Shown piece after piece: positions 1 through 9,113 of a DNA stretch of 64,000 nucleotides. Both the position numbers and the translations under genes were made by a program. The notes below the pieces were generated by a model, which made no database searches, was not told the origin of the DNA, and saw only the letters and a program-made list of their open reading frames with translations. This stretch comes from Planotetraspora mira. Lineage in GTDB: Bacteria; Actinomycetota; Actinomycetes; Streptosporangiales; Streptosporangiaceae. The stretch is taken from NCBI RefSeq assembly GCF_016863275.1, contig NZ_BOOO01000019.1, positions 186,001-250,000 of the forward strand, given 5' to 3'. The stretch's first letter is position 1, and every line of letters starts with the position of its first letter.

Positions 1-2
1 AC

Positions 3-905
3 ACCAACGGCCATTCGGAGAAGATCATCGGCGACTTCTTCGCCCAGCGCCCCGGGCTGCGCGACCGCGTCGTCCTGGCGACCAAGTTCTTCTGCAATCT
101 GCACCTGGGCGACCCGAACGGCGGCGGAGCCGGACGCAAGGCGATCCTCGGGCAGGTGGAGGACTCGCTGCGCCGCCTGCGGACGGACTACATCGACCTC
201 TACTGGCTGCACAACTACGACTGGTCCACGCCCGTGGAGGAGACTCTGCGGACGCTGGACGACCTCGTCACCGCAGGCAAGATCCGATACGTGGGCTTCT
301 CCGACACCCCGGCCTGGTTCACCGCGAAGGCGCACACCATGGCCCTGCTGCGCGACTGGACGCCGATCACCGCTCTGCAGATGGAGTACTCCCTGCTGGA
401 GCGCACGATCGAGGGCGAGCTGATCCCACTGGCGCAGGACGCCGGCATGGGCGTGCTCCCCTGGAGCCCGCTCAAGAGCGGCTACCTGTCCGGGACGTAC
501 GTTCGCGGCAACGGCATCCCCGCCGGGACCAGGCGCTCAGCAGTGCTCGGCGTGCCCAGCGAGGCCCAGTTCGAGGTGATCGACGCACTCGCCGCCGTCG
601 CCGAGGAGGCCGGTGCGAGCTCCGCTGCGGTCGCTCTCGCCTGGGTGCAGAACCGCCCCGGCGTCACCTCCACGATCATCGGGCCCCGCCGGCTCGACCA
701 CCTCGAGGCGAACCTCGCCGGACTGGAGGTGCGCCTGACCGAGGAGCAGACCGCCCTCCTGGACGAGGTGTCCACTCCCACGCTGAACTTCCCCGCCGAG
801 CTCAACCGCCGGGTCGCGCCCATGCTCAAGTACTCGGGTGCCACCGTCGACGGGCAGAAGACGTCCGCCTACCCGCCTCTGCTGGAGAGCACGACCCGCT
901 ACTGA
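3..905 (+). CDS. Aldo/keto reductase, 5'-truncated by window edge
   Basis: An open frame runs in from the window start and ends at TGA 903-905, so the true start and the N-terminal catalytic Asp/Tyr lie outside. What is visible is the C-terminal two thirds of an aldo/keto reductase TIM barrel. There is a VVLATK strand carrying the likely catalytic lysine (about residue 28 of the visible part), then DYIDLYWLHNYD with the catalytic histidine, GKIRYVGFSD, and a C-terminal NADPH-binding segment around TSTIIGPRR. The family reduces aldehydes and ketones with NADPH; the substrate cannot be read here. It converges on the MFS gene that ends at 959. Family confidence is high, specific function unknown. 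Confidence 0.93.
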   Translation, partial: TNGHSEKIIGDFFAQRPGLRDRVVLATKFFCNLHLGDPNGGGAGRKAILGQVEDSLRRLRTDYIDLYWLHNYDWSTPVEETLRTLDDLVTAGKIRYVGFSDTPAWFTAKAHTMALLRDWTPITALQMEYSLLERTIEGELIPLAQDAGMGVLPWSPLKSGYLSGTYVRGNGIPAGTRRSAVLGVPSEAQFEVIDALAAVAEEAGASSAAVALAWVQNRPGVTSTIIGPRRLDHLEANLAGLEVRLTEEQTALLDEVSTPTLNFPAELNRRVAPMLKYSGATVDGQKTSAYPPLLESTTRY

Positions 906-958
906 GCCGGGCGCTGGAGGTACTTGTCGCCCCACTGCATGAGAGCGAGGACAGGTGT

Positions 959-2257
959 TCAGCCGTTTCCGGCAGCGTGCGCCGGTGGCAGGGCGCGGAG
1001 CCGGCTCACCGGGGAGACGATGAGCCCGATCACCACGGCGGCCGAGCCGATGGCCGCCGTGGTCAGCGCGCCCTTGGCGCCGGCCGCACCCGCGAGGAGA
1101 CCGGCGGACAGACCGCCGAGTGCGCCGCCACCGAACAGCAAGGTACGGAAGACCGCGGTCATGCGGCCCATCATCACCTGCGGGGTGCTGATCTGGCGCA
1201 GGCTCACGATGATCACATTGGCGACGCCGAGGCCCAGGTAGGTGGCGAAGAAGGACAGGACGAACATGCCCACCATCACCGGCCTCGGTCCGGCCGCCAG
1301 CACGATCAGTGCCGGGCCCAGTAGGAGAGCCGTCTGGGCGACGAGATAGACCAGCCCAAGCCGGAATCGCTCGATGATCTTCCGGGAGATCAGCGCGCCG
1401 ATCAGGCCGCCCGCGGAGGCCGTCGCGAAGATGCCGCCCAGGGTCGTCGAGTTCAGCTGCAGGTCGCGTGTGCCGTACAGCAGGAACAGGGTCCAGACGG
1501 TGACCATGGAGAAGTTGCAGCAGAACCCGACGAGGGCCAGCGCTCGCAGGATCGGGTTGCCGAAGACCCAGCGCAGACCGTCGCGCAGTTCGGTGAGCAG
1601 ACGTCTGTTCGCCGCAGGCGGTTCTGGACGTGGCTCGTGCGTGCGGATCAGTAGCAGGGACACCAGTGAAACCAGGTAGGAGAACGCGTCGACGATCAAC
1701 GCCATCGGCGCCGTCACCGCGCCGACCAGGACACCGGCGAGCCCTGGACCGGCCACATCGGCCGAGGAGGAGCTGATCCCCATCTTGGCGCCGGCCTCGA
1801 CGTAGTGCTTGGGGTCCTTCACGAGGATGGGCACGAAGGACATCCAACTCACGTCGAACAGCACCGACGCGACGCCGATGGCGCAGGCGATGACCAGCAG
1901 CGGTGCCATGCTGAGGACGTCCAGCCAGGACAGGACCGGGATAAGGACGAGCAGGACCATCCGGGTGATGTTTGCCCACACCATGACAGGCCGCCGCCTG
2001 ACCCGGTCGACCCAGACCCCGAACAGCAGAGCGAGCCCGAGGTAGGGCGCGAGCTGCAGGAACCGCAGGAGACCGACCTGCTCGTCGGTGGCATGGAAGG
2101 CGTAGATCGCAGTCAGTGGCAGCGCGAGGTTGGTGACCTGGGTGCCGAGCAGCGACAGGGTCTCACCGAGCCAGAACTTCAGGAAGTCGCCGTTGCGCCA
2201 CAGGCCTTCCTGCGCGGAGGCAGCCGCCGACTCGGAGAGAGGTTCGGTGGTCGTCAC
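959..2257 (-). CDS. MFS transporter (multidrug-efflux-like)
   Basis: A 432-residue integral membrane protein with about twelve hydrophobic segments. The motif A-type loop (FGVWVDRVRRRPVMVW) sits between TM2 and TM3, as in MFS_1/MFS_3 efflux proteins of actinobacteria. The frame extends further upstream, but a GTG at 2257 forms a 4-bp GTGA overlap with the stop of the upstream aminotransferase gene; this start begins the protein about 28 residues before the first membrane segment and removes an Arg-rich extension with no membrane or domain logic. The overlap implies translational coupling, so the transporter probably exports (or takes up) something related to the aminotransferase reaction. Direction and substrate are inference. 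Confidence 0.85.
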   Translation of the reverse strand: MTTTEPLSESAAASAQEGLWRNGDFLKFWLGETLSLLGTQVTNLALPLTAIYAFHATDEQVGLLRFLQLAPYLGLALLFGVWVDRVRRRPVMVWANITRMVLLVLIPVLSWLDVLSMAPLLVIACAIGVASVLFDVSWMSFVPILVKDPKHYVEAGAKMGISSSSADVAGPGLAGVLVGAVTAPMALIVDAFSYLVSLVSLLLIRTHEPRPEPPAANRRLLTELRDGLRWVFGNPILRALALVGFCCNFSMVTVWTLFLLYGTRDLQLNSTTLGGIFATASAGGLIGALISRKIIERFRLGLVYLVAQTALLLGPALIVLAAGPRPVMVGMFVLSFFATYLGLGVANVIIVSLRQISTPQVMMGRMTAVFRTLLFGGGALGGLSAGLLAGAAGAKGALTTAAIGSAAVVIGLIVSPVSRLRALPPAHAAGNG

Positions 2258-3498
2258 GGCTGCCGCCTGAGATTTGCGACGCCGAGGTCGGCGACCGCCG
2301 CGACGACCTGGTCCACTTCTTGCTCGGTGTTGTAGTAGTGGGGCGACAGGCGCAGGCACCAGTCGATGTCCTTGTCGCCGAAATCGAACTGCGCGAAGTG
2401 GCGGAAGCTGAGCGCCGAGTTGATGTGGTGTGCGTCCATGGCCGCCTTGAACGGCTCCGGCTGCCAGCCGTCGATGGCGAAGGTGACCAGGGCGCTCAGC
2501 TGCCGGCCGTGATCGAGCACGCGTATTCCGGGGAGGTCGGCGAGCCTGTCGCGCAGGCCGGCGGCCAGGGCAGGGGTACGAAGGGCGATGGCGTCCATGC
2601 CGACCGCGCGGGCGTAGCGTGCGGCGGCCGCACAGCCGAGCACGATGGCGTAGGGGAACTCCCAGTCCTCGAACCTGGCCGCCGTCTCGACGGGCTGGTA
2701 GCGGCCTGGCTCGACCCAGCGCGCGCCGTACATGTCGATGAAAAGCGGCTCGTAGCCGGCGCGCAGCACGCGGTCGGACACGTACAGAAAGCCGGAACCG
2801 CGAGGTCCGCGCAGAAACTTGCGACAGGTGGCGGTGAGCAGGTCGCAGCCGATCTCGGCCACGTCGATCGGGTACTGGCCGACGGACTGGCAGGCGTCGA
2901 CCAGGTACAGCAGATCCAGCTCGCGGCAGTGCCGGCCGATCTCGGCGACCGGCTGGACCAGGCCGGAGTTGGTGGGGATGTGGGTGGCGGCCACCAGCCG
3001 CGGGCGGTGCCGGCTCATCAGCCCGGCCATCGCCGCCACGTCCACCCCGCCCTCGGGGAGGTCGGGCGCGTGCACGACCTGCACGCCGAACCTCTTGCTC
3101 AGCGATAGGAAGGCGATCTGGTTGGAGATGAAATCGTTGCGGGTGGTGAGGATGACGTCACCGGCCTCGAACGGTATCGCCGACAGGGCGGTGGAGAACG
3201 CATGGGTGGCGCTACCGGCGAAGGCGATGTTTTCGGGAGCGCAGTTGATCAGAGCTGCGGTCTCGGCGTAGAACTCGCGGACTTGCCCGGCGCGGGCGGC
3301 CGCGGCCTCGTAGCCACCGATGTGCGCCTCCAGGCGCAGGTGGTCGATCATCGCGGCCAGCACGGGGGTGGCCAGGAGACCGCAACCGGCGTTGTTGAAG
3401 TGCACGACGTCGCCGGCGCCGGGGGTGTCCGCACGCAGGGCCGCGACGTCCAGAAGCGATTCTGCGAAATCGTCAGAAGCGCTATTGTTGTTGTTCAT
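2254..3498 (-). CDS. Class V aminotransferase fold PLP enzyme
   Basis: A 414-residue fold-type I PLP enzyme of the class V (cysteine desulfurase / isopenicillin N epimerase-like) group. Visible signatures are FNNAG near residue 34, the PLP-ring Asp in YLVDACQS (Asp201) and the Schiff-base lysine in CRKFLRGPRG (Lys227). There is no obvious desulfurase cysteine loop, so it need not be a desulfurase; an epimerase, lyase or transaminase is equally possible. The ATG at 3498 was chosen because the extra upstream 15 residues run into the divergent regulator gene. Its ATG and the regulator's ATG share the tetranucleotide CATG at 3496-3499, and no clear Shine-Dalgarno precedes it. It forms an operon with the MFS gene and is probably controlled by the adjacent MocR protein. 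Confidence 0.85.
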   Translation of the reverse strand: MNNNNSASDDFAESLLDVAALRADTPGAGDVVHFNNAGCGLLATPVLAAMIDHLRLEAHIGGYEAAAARAGQVREFYAETAALINCAPENIAFAGSATHAFSTALSAIPFEAGDVILTTRNDFISNQIAFLSLSKRFGVQVVHAPDLPEGGVDVAAMAGLMSRHRPRLVAATHIPTNSGLVQPVAEIGRHCRELDLLYLVDACQSVGQYPIDVAEIGCDLLTATCRKFLRGPRGSGFLYVSDRVLRAGYEPLFIDMYGARWVEPGRYQPVETAARFEDWEFPYAIVLGCAAAARYARAVGMDAIALRTPALAAGLRDRLADLPGIRVLDHGRQLSALVTFAIDGWQPEPFKAAMDAHHINSALSFRHFAQFDFGDKDIDWCLRLSPHYYNTEQEVDQVVAAVADLGVANLRRQP

Positions 3499-4930
3499 GT
3501 CCGACAGTAGCAGTTCTGCGGAGTTGGCGGCTCGGATGCGCACGATGATCGGCCGGCTGTCGCCGGGCGACCGTCTGCCAAGCAGCCGGGAGCTGATCCG
3601 GCGCTACCAGGTCGGCCCCGCCACCGTGTCGCAGGCGATCGCCACGCTCGCCGCTGAGGGCGTGGTGGTCACCCGGCCAGGGAGCGGCACGTACGTGGCA
3701 GCACGCGCCCAGCGGCGCACCGAGGTCGCGGACACCGCCTGGCAGACCGTCACCCTCGCCGACCGGACCGTGGACACGCGCATCCTCACCAATGCATACG
3801 GCGAGCCACCCGCAGGGACGATCATGCTGGACGGCGGCTACCTGCATCGATCGCTCCAGCCCACCCAGATCCTGACCGCGGCGCTGGCCCGCGCGGCACG
3901 CCGCCCCGACGCGTGGGACCGCGCCCCCGCGAGTGGCCTGGCGGCCCTGCGGAGCGTGTTCGCCACCATGGCCGGCGGCGGCGTGAGCGCGGACGACATC
4001 CTGGTCACAGCAGGCGGGCAGAGCGCCCTGTCCATGGCGTTCCGGGCTATCGCAGGGCCAGGTGACCCCATCCTGATGGAGTCGCCCACCTATCCGGGAG
4101 CGATAGCCGCCGCCAGGGCCGCGAGTCTCCGCCCGGTACCGGTACCGATGGACGGCGACGGCCTGCAGCCCGACCTCCTGGCCGACGCCTTCGCGATGAC
4201 CCGTGCACGCCTGCTGTACTGCCAGCCGACCTATCACAACCCCACAGGCACCGTGCTGGCGCCACAACGCCGCCGGCAGATCATCGACACGGCCAGAGCA
4301 GCAGGCGCATTCGTGATCGAGGACGACTTCGCGCGGCACCTCGGCCACGGCGCGCCGGTACCGCCGCCCCTGCTGGCCGACGATCGCGACGGCACCGTGG
4401 TCTACCTGACCTCACTCACCAAACCGGCGGCGCCGAGCCTGCGCATCGGCGCCCTGGTGGCCCGGGGACCAGTGATGGAACGGCTGCGGGCCATCCGCCT
4501 GGTCGACGACTTCTTCGTCACCCGCCCACTCCAAGAAACGGCGCTCGAACTCCTCAGCTCTCCCACGTGGGAACGGCATGTCCGTTCCCTGGCCGCGGCA
4601 CTGCGGGAGCGGTGCGGCGCACTGGCTGCCGCCGTCACGAACGAACTTCCTGATTGGACCCTCACCCGCGTTCCCACGGGGGGACTCCACCTGTGGATCC
4701 GCCTGCCATCCGGCGCCGACGACACCGTGGTCACCGGCACGGCCCGTCAGTACGGCGTCGCCGTCAGCGCCGGCAACCGCTACTTCGCCACAGAGCTTCC
4801 GGCAGCCTATCTGCGCCTCGGCTTCGCCGCCGCCACCGACCGCGCTGAGCTGATCGAAGCCGCACGCCGGCTCGCGTCCGCCCACGCGCCTGTTGCCGGC
4901 CGCTTCCCTCCGGCTCAGCCGAGTCCATAG
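3497..4930 (+). CDS. MocR-type GntR/aminotransferase fusion regulator
   Basis: A 477-residue chimera. An N-terminal winged helix of GntR type (about residues 5-68; GDRLPSSREL and GSGTYVA are diagnostic) is fused to a fold-type I aminotransferase-like domain. The PLP features are retained: NPTG (248-251), the acidic EDDF (275-278) and the PLP lysine in SLTKP (Lys309). MocR proteins usually sense PLP or an amino acid through this domain. It is transcribed away from the class V aminotransferase/MFS pair with start codons overlapping in CATG, which makes that pair its likely target. No Shine-Dalgarno is visible; a TATTGT hexamer at 3483-3488, 8 nt before the ATG, would give a nearly leaderless transcript. 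The 3' end overlaps the convergent WYL gene by 16 bp. Confidence 0.9.
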   Translation: MSDSSSSAELAARMRTMIGRLSPGDRLPSSRELIRRYQVGPATVSQAIATLAAEGVVVTRPGSGTYVAARAQRRTEVADTAWQTVTLADRTVDTRILTNAYGEPPAGTIMLDGGYLHRSLQPTQILTAALARAARRPDAWDRAPASGLAALRSVFATMAGGGVSADDILVTAGGQSALSMAFRAIAGPGDPILMESPTYPGAIAAARAASLRPVPVPMDGDGLQPDLLADAFAMTRARLLYCQPTYHNPTGTVLAPQRRRQIIDTARAAGAFVIEDDFARHLGHGAPVPPPLLADDRDGTVVYLTSLTKPAAPSLRIGALVARGPVMERLRAIRLVDDFFVTRPLQETALELLSSPTWERHVRSLAAALRERCGALAAAVTNELPDWTLTRVPTGGLHLWIRLPSGADDTVVTGTARQYGVAVSAGNRYFATELPAAYLRLGFAAATDRAELIEAARRLASAHAPVAGRFPPAQPSP

Positions 4931-5892
4931 GCCCGGACAAGTACGCGCACGGTGTCCGCCATCATCTGGCGCAGTTCCAGGGGTGCGACGACCTCGGCAT
5001 CGATACCGAGTCTCAGCAGTTCGCCGCAGGCATGCTCAACGCTCTCGATTGGGATGACTCCCTCGATCCAGTCGTCGCCGTCGACCACAGTCGCCGTGGA
5101 GTCGAAGGACCGCACCACCTCCGGGGGGACATTGGCGGCCAGCCGTTCATGCCCCCGGGGAGACAACCGGATGGTGGCCGTGCCCGTATAGCGACGTGCT
5201 TGAAAGTCGTCCAGGTAGGACGACCAGTATTCACTCAGGACGAAGCCCTCCGGCCGGTCGAAGCGCTCGTCGCTCAGCACCGCGTCGAGGACCTGGGTGA
5301 CCCGGTAGGTGGCGGTTCGACCCTTGGCCGCAGCCACGAGGTACCACGTGCCCGACTTGAGCACGAGGCCGTAGGGGCGCAGTCTGCGGTTCACCTCCTG
5401 TGGTTCGCGCCACCGGCGGTATCGGACGTCCACCGCACGCCGGCTGAACAACGCGTCCACGAGCAGTGGCAGATGCGGCGTCGCCTCGGCTTCCCTGTAC
5501 CAACCGGGAGCGTCCAGGTGGAACACCGCGTCGGTCCGCGTCGCCTCTTCACGCAGGGCGACGGGCAGCGCGGCCAGCAACTTCAGCCGCGCTGCGGTGA
5601 CTTCCGCGGCGAGTCCGAGGTCGGCGGCGGGCGCGGGCAGGCCGGCGAGGAACAGCACCCGGGCCTCGCCCTCGCTCAGCCCGGTGAGGCGGGTGCGGTA
5701 GCCGTCGAGCAGTTGGTAGCCGCCGGCGCGTCCATGCTCGGCGTAGAGCGGGACCCCGGCGGCCTGCAGGCGATCCAGATCACGGTAGGCGGTCCGCACG
5801 GAGATCCCCAGCTCATCGGCCAGCCGTCGGGCGGACATACGGCCACGGGTCTGGAGCAACAGCAACATCGACAACAACCGGTCGGCAGACAC
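4915..5892 (-). CDS. YafY-type HTH_11/WYL transcriptional regulator
   Basis: A 325-residue regulator. It has an N-terminal DeoR-like HTH_11 domain (RMSARRLADELGISVRTAYRDLDRL, quoted here in part: recognition helix about residues 24-38) followed by a WYL ligand-binding domain in which the motif reads GTWYLVAA, and a C-terminal WCX extension. The GTG at 5892 was chosen because it gives the usual SADRLL opening; the open frame continues far upstream into the divergent gene without domain support. A GGAG lies about 14 nt upstream, so the ribosome site is weak. It is divergent from the NIPSNAP gene, its most likely target. A small inverted repeat, AGGAG/CTCCT, sits at 5893-5912 next to its start. 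Confidence 0.88.
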   Translation of the reverse strand: MSADRLLSMLLLLQTRGRMSARRLADELGISVRTAYRDLDRLQAAGVPLYAEHGRAGGYQLLDGYRTRLTGLSEGEARVLFLAGLPAPAADLGLAAEVTAARLKLLAALPVALREEATRTDAVFHLDAPGWYREAEATPHLPLLVDALFSRRAVDVRYRRWREPQEVNRRLRPYGLVLKSGTWYLVAAAKGRTATYRVTQVLDAVLSDERFDRPEGFVLSEYWSSYLDDFQARRYTGTATIRLSPRGHERLAANVPPEVVRSFDSTATVVDGDDWIEGVIPIESVEHACGELLRLGIDAEVVAPLELRQMMADTVRVLVRAYGLG

Positions 5893-6009
5893 AGGAGAGG
5901 ATTTTGCTCCTGAACACTGACAGCTTCTGGCACGCCGGCCCCCTAGCGTCGTCCTGGCCGTCCCACCCGGCTCGGACCGAACGCGAAGAATGTGAACCTG
6001 GAGCTCGCC

Positions 6010-6753
6010 ATGACCAGAACCGGCCCCGCAGGCCACCCCGCTGTACTTGAGCTTCGCCAGTACACACTGCGCCCCGGCCGCCGCGAGGAGCTCATCGAGC
6101 TGTTCGAGCGGGAGTTCATCGAAACCCAGGAAGAGACCGGGATGATCATCCTCGGCCAGTTCCGGGACCTTGACGACCCTGACCGCTTCGTATGGCTGCG
6201 CGGCTTCCAGAACATGGAGACCCGACGAGAGGCGCTGTCGGCCTTCTACGGCGGGCCGGTCTGGGCCGCACACGGTCCCCAGGCCAACGACACCATGATC
6301 GATTCCGACGACGTCCTGCTGCTGCGGCCCCTGCCGGCCGACAGCGGTTTCGTGGTGCCGTCCCCGTCCGAACGGCCGCAGGCCGGCGCCGCGGCACCGG
6401 ACCGGTTCGTGGCTGCCACGCTGTGGCACTTCCCGCCAGGCCGTCACGACGGCACAGAGCTGATCCGGCACGGTCTCGTTCCCGCGCTGAACAGCACGGG
6501 GCCCGCTTCGCTCGCCGTACTCACCACGGAGACGGCGCACAACACGTTTCCCAGGCTTCCGGTCCGCACCGGGGAGAACGTCGCCGCGGTCTTCACCTCG
6601 TACGCGGACGAGAACGCCCACCGCCGACACCTCGCCGACGTGCTGGCCCATCCCCTCGTCCAGGACGGGATCCTTTCGGACATCGAGCGCGCACAGGCCG
6701 CGGCCCCCCAGTCCCTCCGGCTGGCGCCCACGGCCCGCTCGCTCATCCGCTGA
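6010..6753 (+). CDS. NIPSNAP-family protein
   Basis: A 247-residue protein containing two dimeric alpha/beta-barrel (ferredoxin-like) repeats of NIPSNAP type. The first begins ELRQYTLRPGRREEL and includes FVWLRGF; the second starts near residue 135 (ATLWHFPPGRHDG). Bacterial NIPSNAP proteins are small cytosolic proteins of unknown biochemical role, often beside WYL or TetR regulators and sometimes induced by stress. The ATG at 6010 is preceded by GGAG with 6-nt spacing and was preferred over a GTG at 5992. A strong hairpin downstream (6788-6816) probably ends the transcript. Function cannot be assigned beyond family. Confidence 0.8.
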   Translation: MTRTGPAGHPAVLELRQYTLRPGRREELIELFEREFIETQEETGMIILGQFRDLDDPDRFVWLRGFQNMETRREALSAFYGGPVWAAHGPQANDTMIDSDDVLLLRPLPADSGFVVPSPSERPQAGAAAPDRFVAATLWHFPPGRHDGTELIRHGLVPALNSTGPASLAVLTTETAHNTFPRLPVRTGENVAAVFTSYADENAHRRHLADVLAHPLVQDGILSDIERAQAAAPQSLRLAPTARSLIR

Positions 6754-6787
6754 GGCCGCGGGCGCCGTCGCCTTCGTCGGGAGAGCG

Positions 6788-6816
6788 AGGCTGGAGCCCG
6801 GAGTCGGCTCCAGCCT
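6788..6816. terminator. Terminator-like hairpin after NIPSNAP gene
   Basis: A perfect 11-bp stem (AGGCTGGAGCC / GGCTCCAGCCT) with a 7-nt loop. There is no T-tract, as is common for actinobacterial terminators. It lies 35 nt after the stop at 6753. Confidence 0.65.
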
Positions 6817-7007
6817 GTCTCGCGCGATACCTCGCACCTCAGAAATGGTCAAGACGGACTTCACCCTGGTTATCCGTCGTTCACAAGACCCTGAAATACG
6901 GATTTCGTCGTCATTTTCGGATATCTCGAAAGATTCATTGACTGAGCCGTTATGTGCTTCTAGCGTCCGCAGCATCCGTCGATCATCACGACATGGCGAG
7001 GTGCCAC

Positions 7008-8918
7008 GTGGCCAAGTTCACCGACGACGAGTTGGGCATGAAGCGGGGAATCACCCGGCGGGACCTTCTGAACGGAATGCTGGTGGGCGGCGGAGCGGCG
7101 GCGCTGACCGCGTTGCCGGGGGGCGCGGCGCATGCGTCCAGCGGGCACGGTGGCGGTTCCGCGTATCCGCCGAGCAGCAACGGCGTCGTGGGCCAGACGG
7201 ACGCCGCCCGGACGGTCGGTCACAATGTCACGTTCGGCGGCGCCGACACCGGGCCGGCCCGTGACCTGCGTGAGCACTACGACCTGGTGGTCGTGGGCGG
7301 AGGAGTGAGCGGCCTGGCCGCCGCGTATTTCTACCGGAAGACCTTCGGCTCCCGCGCTCGCGTCCTGGTCCTCGAGGCCCTCGCGGACTTCGGCGGCCAC
7401 CAGCACCGCAACGAGTTCCGCGTCCAGGGCCGCACGTTGCTGAGCAACGGCGGCATGGTCAACCTCGACAGCCCCGACACGTGGAACTCCCCGTCGCTGA
7501 ACCTCATGGAGGACCTCGGCATCGACTTCGCGAAACTCGCCGAGGGCGTGGACACCGGCTACTACACGTCGAAGGGGCTGGGCACCGGCTACTTCTTCCC
7601 GGAGGAGAGCTTCGGCGCCGACCGGCTGGTCACGCGCGGCGCGACCGAAGCGCTCAGCGCGTTGATCGCCCGGCTGCCGCTGTCGGAGACGGCGCGCGCG
7701 GACATCCTCAAAGTGGAGAACACGACGGAGGACTACTTCCCCGGCCTCAGCGACGCGGACAAGAAGCAGCGCCTCGCCCGGATCAGCTACGCGGACTACC
7801 TGCGCCACCACGTGGGCGTCGGTGAGGAGGCCCTCGTCTTCTACCAGCGCCGCACGCACGGGTTGTGGGGCACCGGCATCGAGGCCGTCCCCGCCGGAGA
7901 CTGCTGGGGAACCGGCCTCCCCGGCTTCAAGGGGCTCGGGCTCGAGCCGACTCCGTACAACGGCATCGGGCGCACGCCCGCGATGTCCCTCACCACGACC
8001 GACGAGGAGCTCTACTACTTCCCCGACGGCGGCGCCACGGTGTCGCGGCTGCTGGTGTCGCGACTCGTCCCCGGGGTGTTCTCCGGACGCCAGACGATGG
8101 AGAGCATCATCACCGCCGGGGCCGACTACGGAAGGCTCGACCGATCGGGTGCGGACGTGCGGATCCGGCTCAACGCCATGGCCACCGACGTGCGTCATCG
8201 GCGCGGCACCCGCGGGCCGGTCGACGTCAGCTACGTCAGCGGCGGCAAGGCGTACCGGGTGAGCGGATCGCACGTCGTCATGGCGTGCTGGAACAGCGTG
8301 GCCTCCTACATCGTCCCCGGGCTTCCCGCCGCTCAGGTCGAGGCCATGCGCTACGGCGTGAAGGTGCCGCTGGTCTACGCCAGGGTCGCCCTCCGCGACT
8401 GGCGGGCCTGGGAGCGGGCCGGCATCTCGCGGGTCACTCCGTACGACACGTTCTGGGACAGCTGCTCCCTCGCGACGCCCACGCACCAGGGCGGCTACGA
8501 GTCGGCCCGCAGGTCCGACCAGCCGATCGTCGTCACGCTCTCCAAGACGCCGAACCAACCCGGCCTGCCGATCACCCGGGACCAGCACAGGGCCGGGCGC
8601 CGCCAACTGCTCGAGACGTCCTTCAGCGACTACGAACGCGAGATCCGCGACCTCATGCAACGTGCTCTCGGCCCGAGCGGCTTCCGCGCCTCCAAGGACA
8701 TCATGGCGATCACCGTGAACCGCTGGTCGCACGGGTACGCGTACGAGTACAACTCGATCGCCGACCCGGTCATCTTCAAGCCGGTCGCCGAGCAGCCGTT
8801 CGTCCGCGCTCGCCGGCCGTTCGGGAACATCACCATCGCGAACTCCGACGCCGGGGCCTTCGGCTACACCCACGCCGCCGTCGACGAGGCCGCCCGGGCG
8901 GTGAAGGAGCTCACCTGA
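7008..8918 (+). CDS. Tat-exported FAD/NAD(P)-dependent amine oxidoreductase
   Basis: A 636-residue flavoprotein. The N-terminus carries a twin-arginine signal, TRRDLLNG, followed by a hydrophobic Gly/Ala stretch and an A-x-A cleavage region near residue 40, so export in a folded state is expected. The mature domain opens with the FAD dinucleotide fold YDLVVVGGGVSGLAAAY and the VLVLEA ribose-binding acidic residue. The short leader before TRRD (AKFTDDELGMKRGI) resembles proteins annotated as spermidine dehydrogenase-like oxidoreductases, so polyamine or amine oxidation is a reasonable guess but not shown. The GTG at 7008 has GAGG 6 nt upstream and removes an unsupported extension. A hairpin follows at 8978-9001. 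Confidence 0.8.
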   Translation: MAKFTDDELGMKRGITRRDLLNGMLVGGGAAALTALPGGAAHASSGHGGGSAYPPSSNGVVGQTDAARTVGHNVTFGGADTGPARDLREHYDLVVVGGGVSGLAAAYFYRKTFGSRARVLVLEALADFGGHQHRNEFRVQGRTLLSNGGMVNLDSPDTWNSPSLNLMEDLGIDFAKLAEGVDTGYYTSKGLGTGYFFPEESFGADRLVTRGATEALSALIARLPLSETARADILKVENTTEDYFPGLSDADKKQRLARISYADYLRHHVGVGEEALVFYQRRTHGLWGTGIEAVPAGDCWGTGLPGFKGLGLEPTPYNGIGRTPAMSLTTTDEELYYFPDGGATVSRLLVSRLVPGVFSGRQTMESIITAGADYGRLDRSGADVRIRLNAMATDVRHRRGTRGPVDVSYVSGGKAYRVSGSHVVMACWNSVASYIVPGLPAAQVEAMRYGVKVPLVYARVALRDWRAWERAGISRVTPYDTFWDSCSLATPTHQGGYESARRSDQPIVVTLSKTPNQPGLPITRDQHRAGRRQLLETSFSDYEREIRDLMQRALGPSGFRASKDIMAITVNRWSHGYAYEYNSIADPVIFKPVAEQPFVRARRPFGNITIANSDAGAFGYTHAAVDEAARAVKELT

Positions 8919-8977
8919 CCGTCGCCCGGCACGATCCGCAGTGACGCGGGCCGAGGCGGCATCTGAAGGAATCGGAC

Positions 8978-9001
8978 GGGGGCGCACCGGCGTGCGCTCC
9001 C
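8978..9001. terminator. Terminator-like hairpin
   Basis: A 10-bp stem (GGGGGCGCAC / GTGCGCTCCC, one G-T pair) with tetraloop CGGC, 60 nt after the oxidoreductase stop. No T-tract follows. Confidence 0.55.
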
Positions 9002-9113
9002 GTTCCGAGATCCCCGCCACGCGGGACACCGGTCTCTGTCTCCGGGATCACCTCCGTTGCCACGATTGCGCTGCGCCGATCCTCGGTGCGAGAACTCGTG
9101 AAGGGAGTGCGTC

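Noticed and set aside
5893-6975. Long N-terminal extension of the WYL regulator frame
   Set aside because: It crosses the complete NIPSNAP gene on the other strand and adds no domain; GTG 5892 gives the normal family start.
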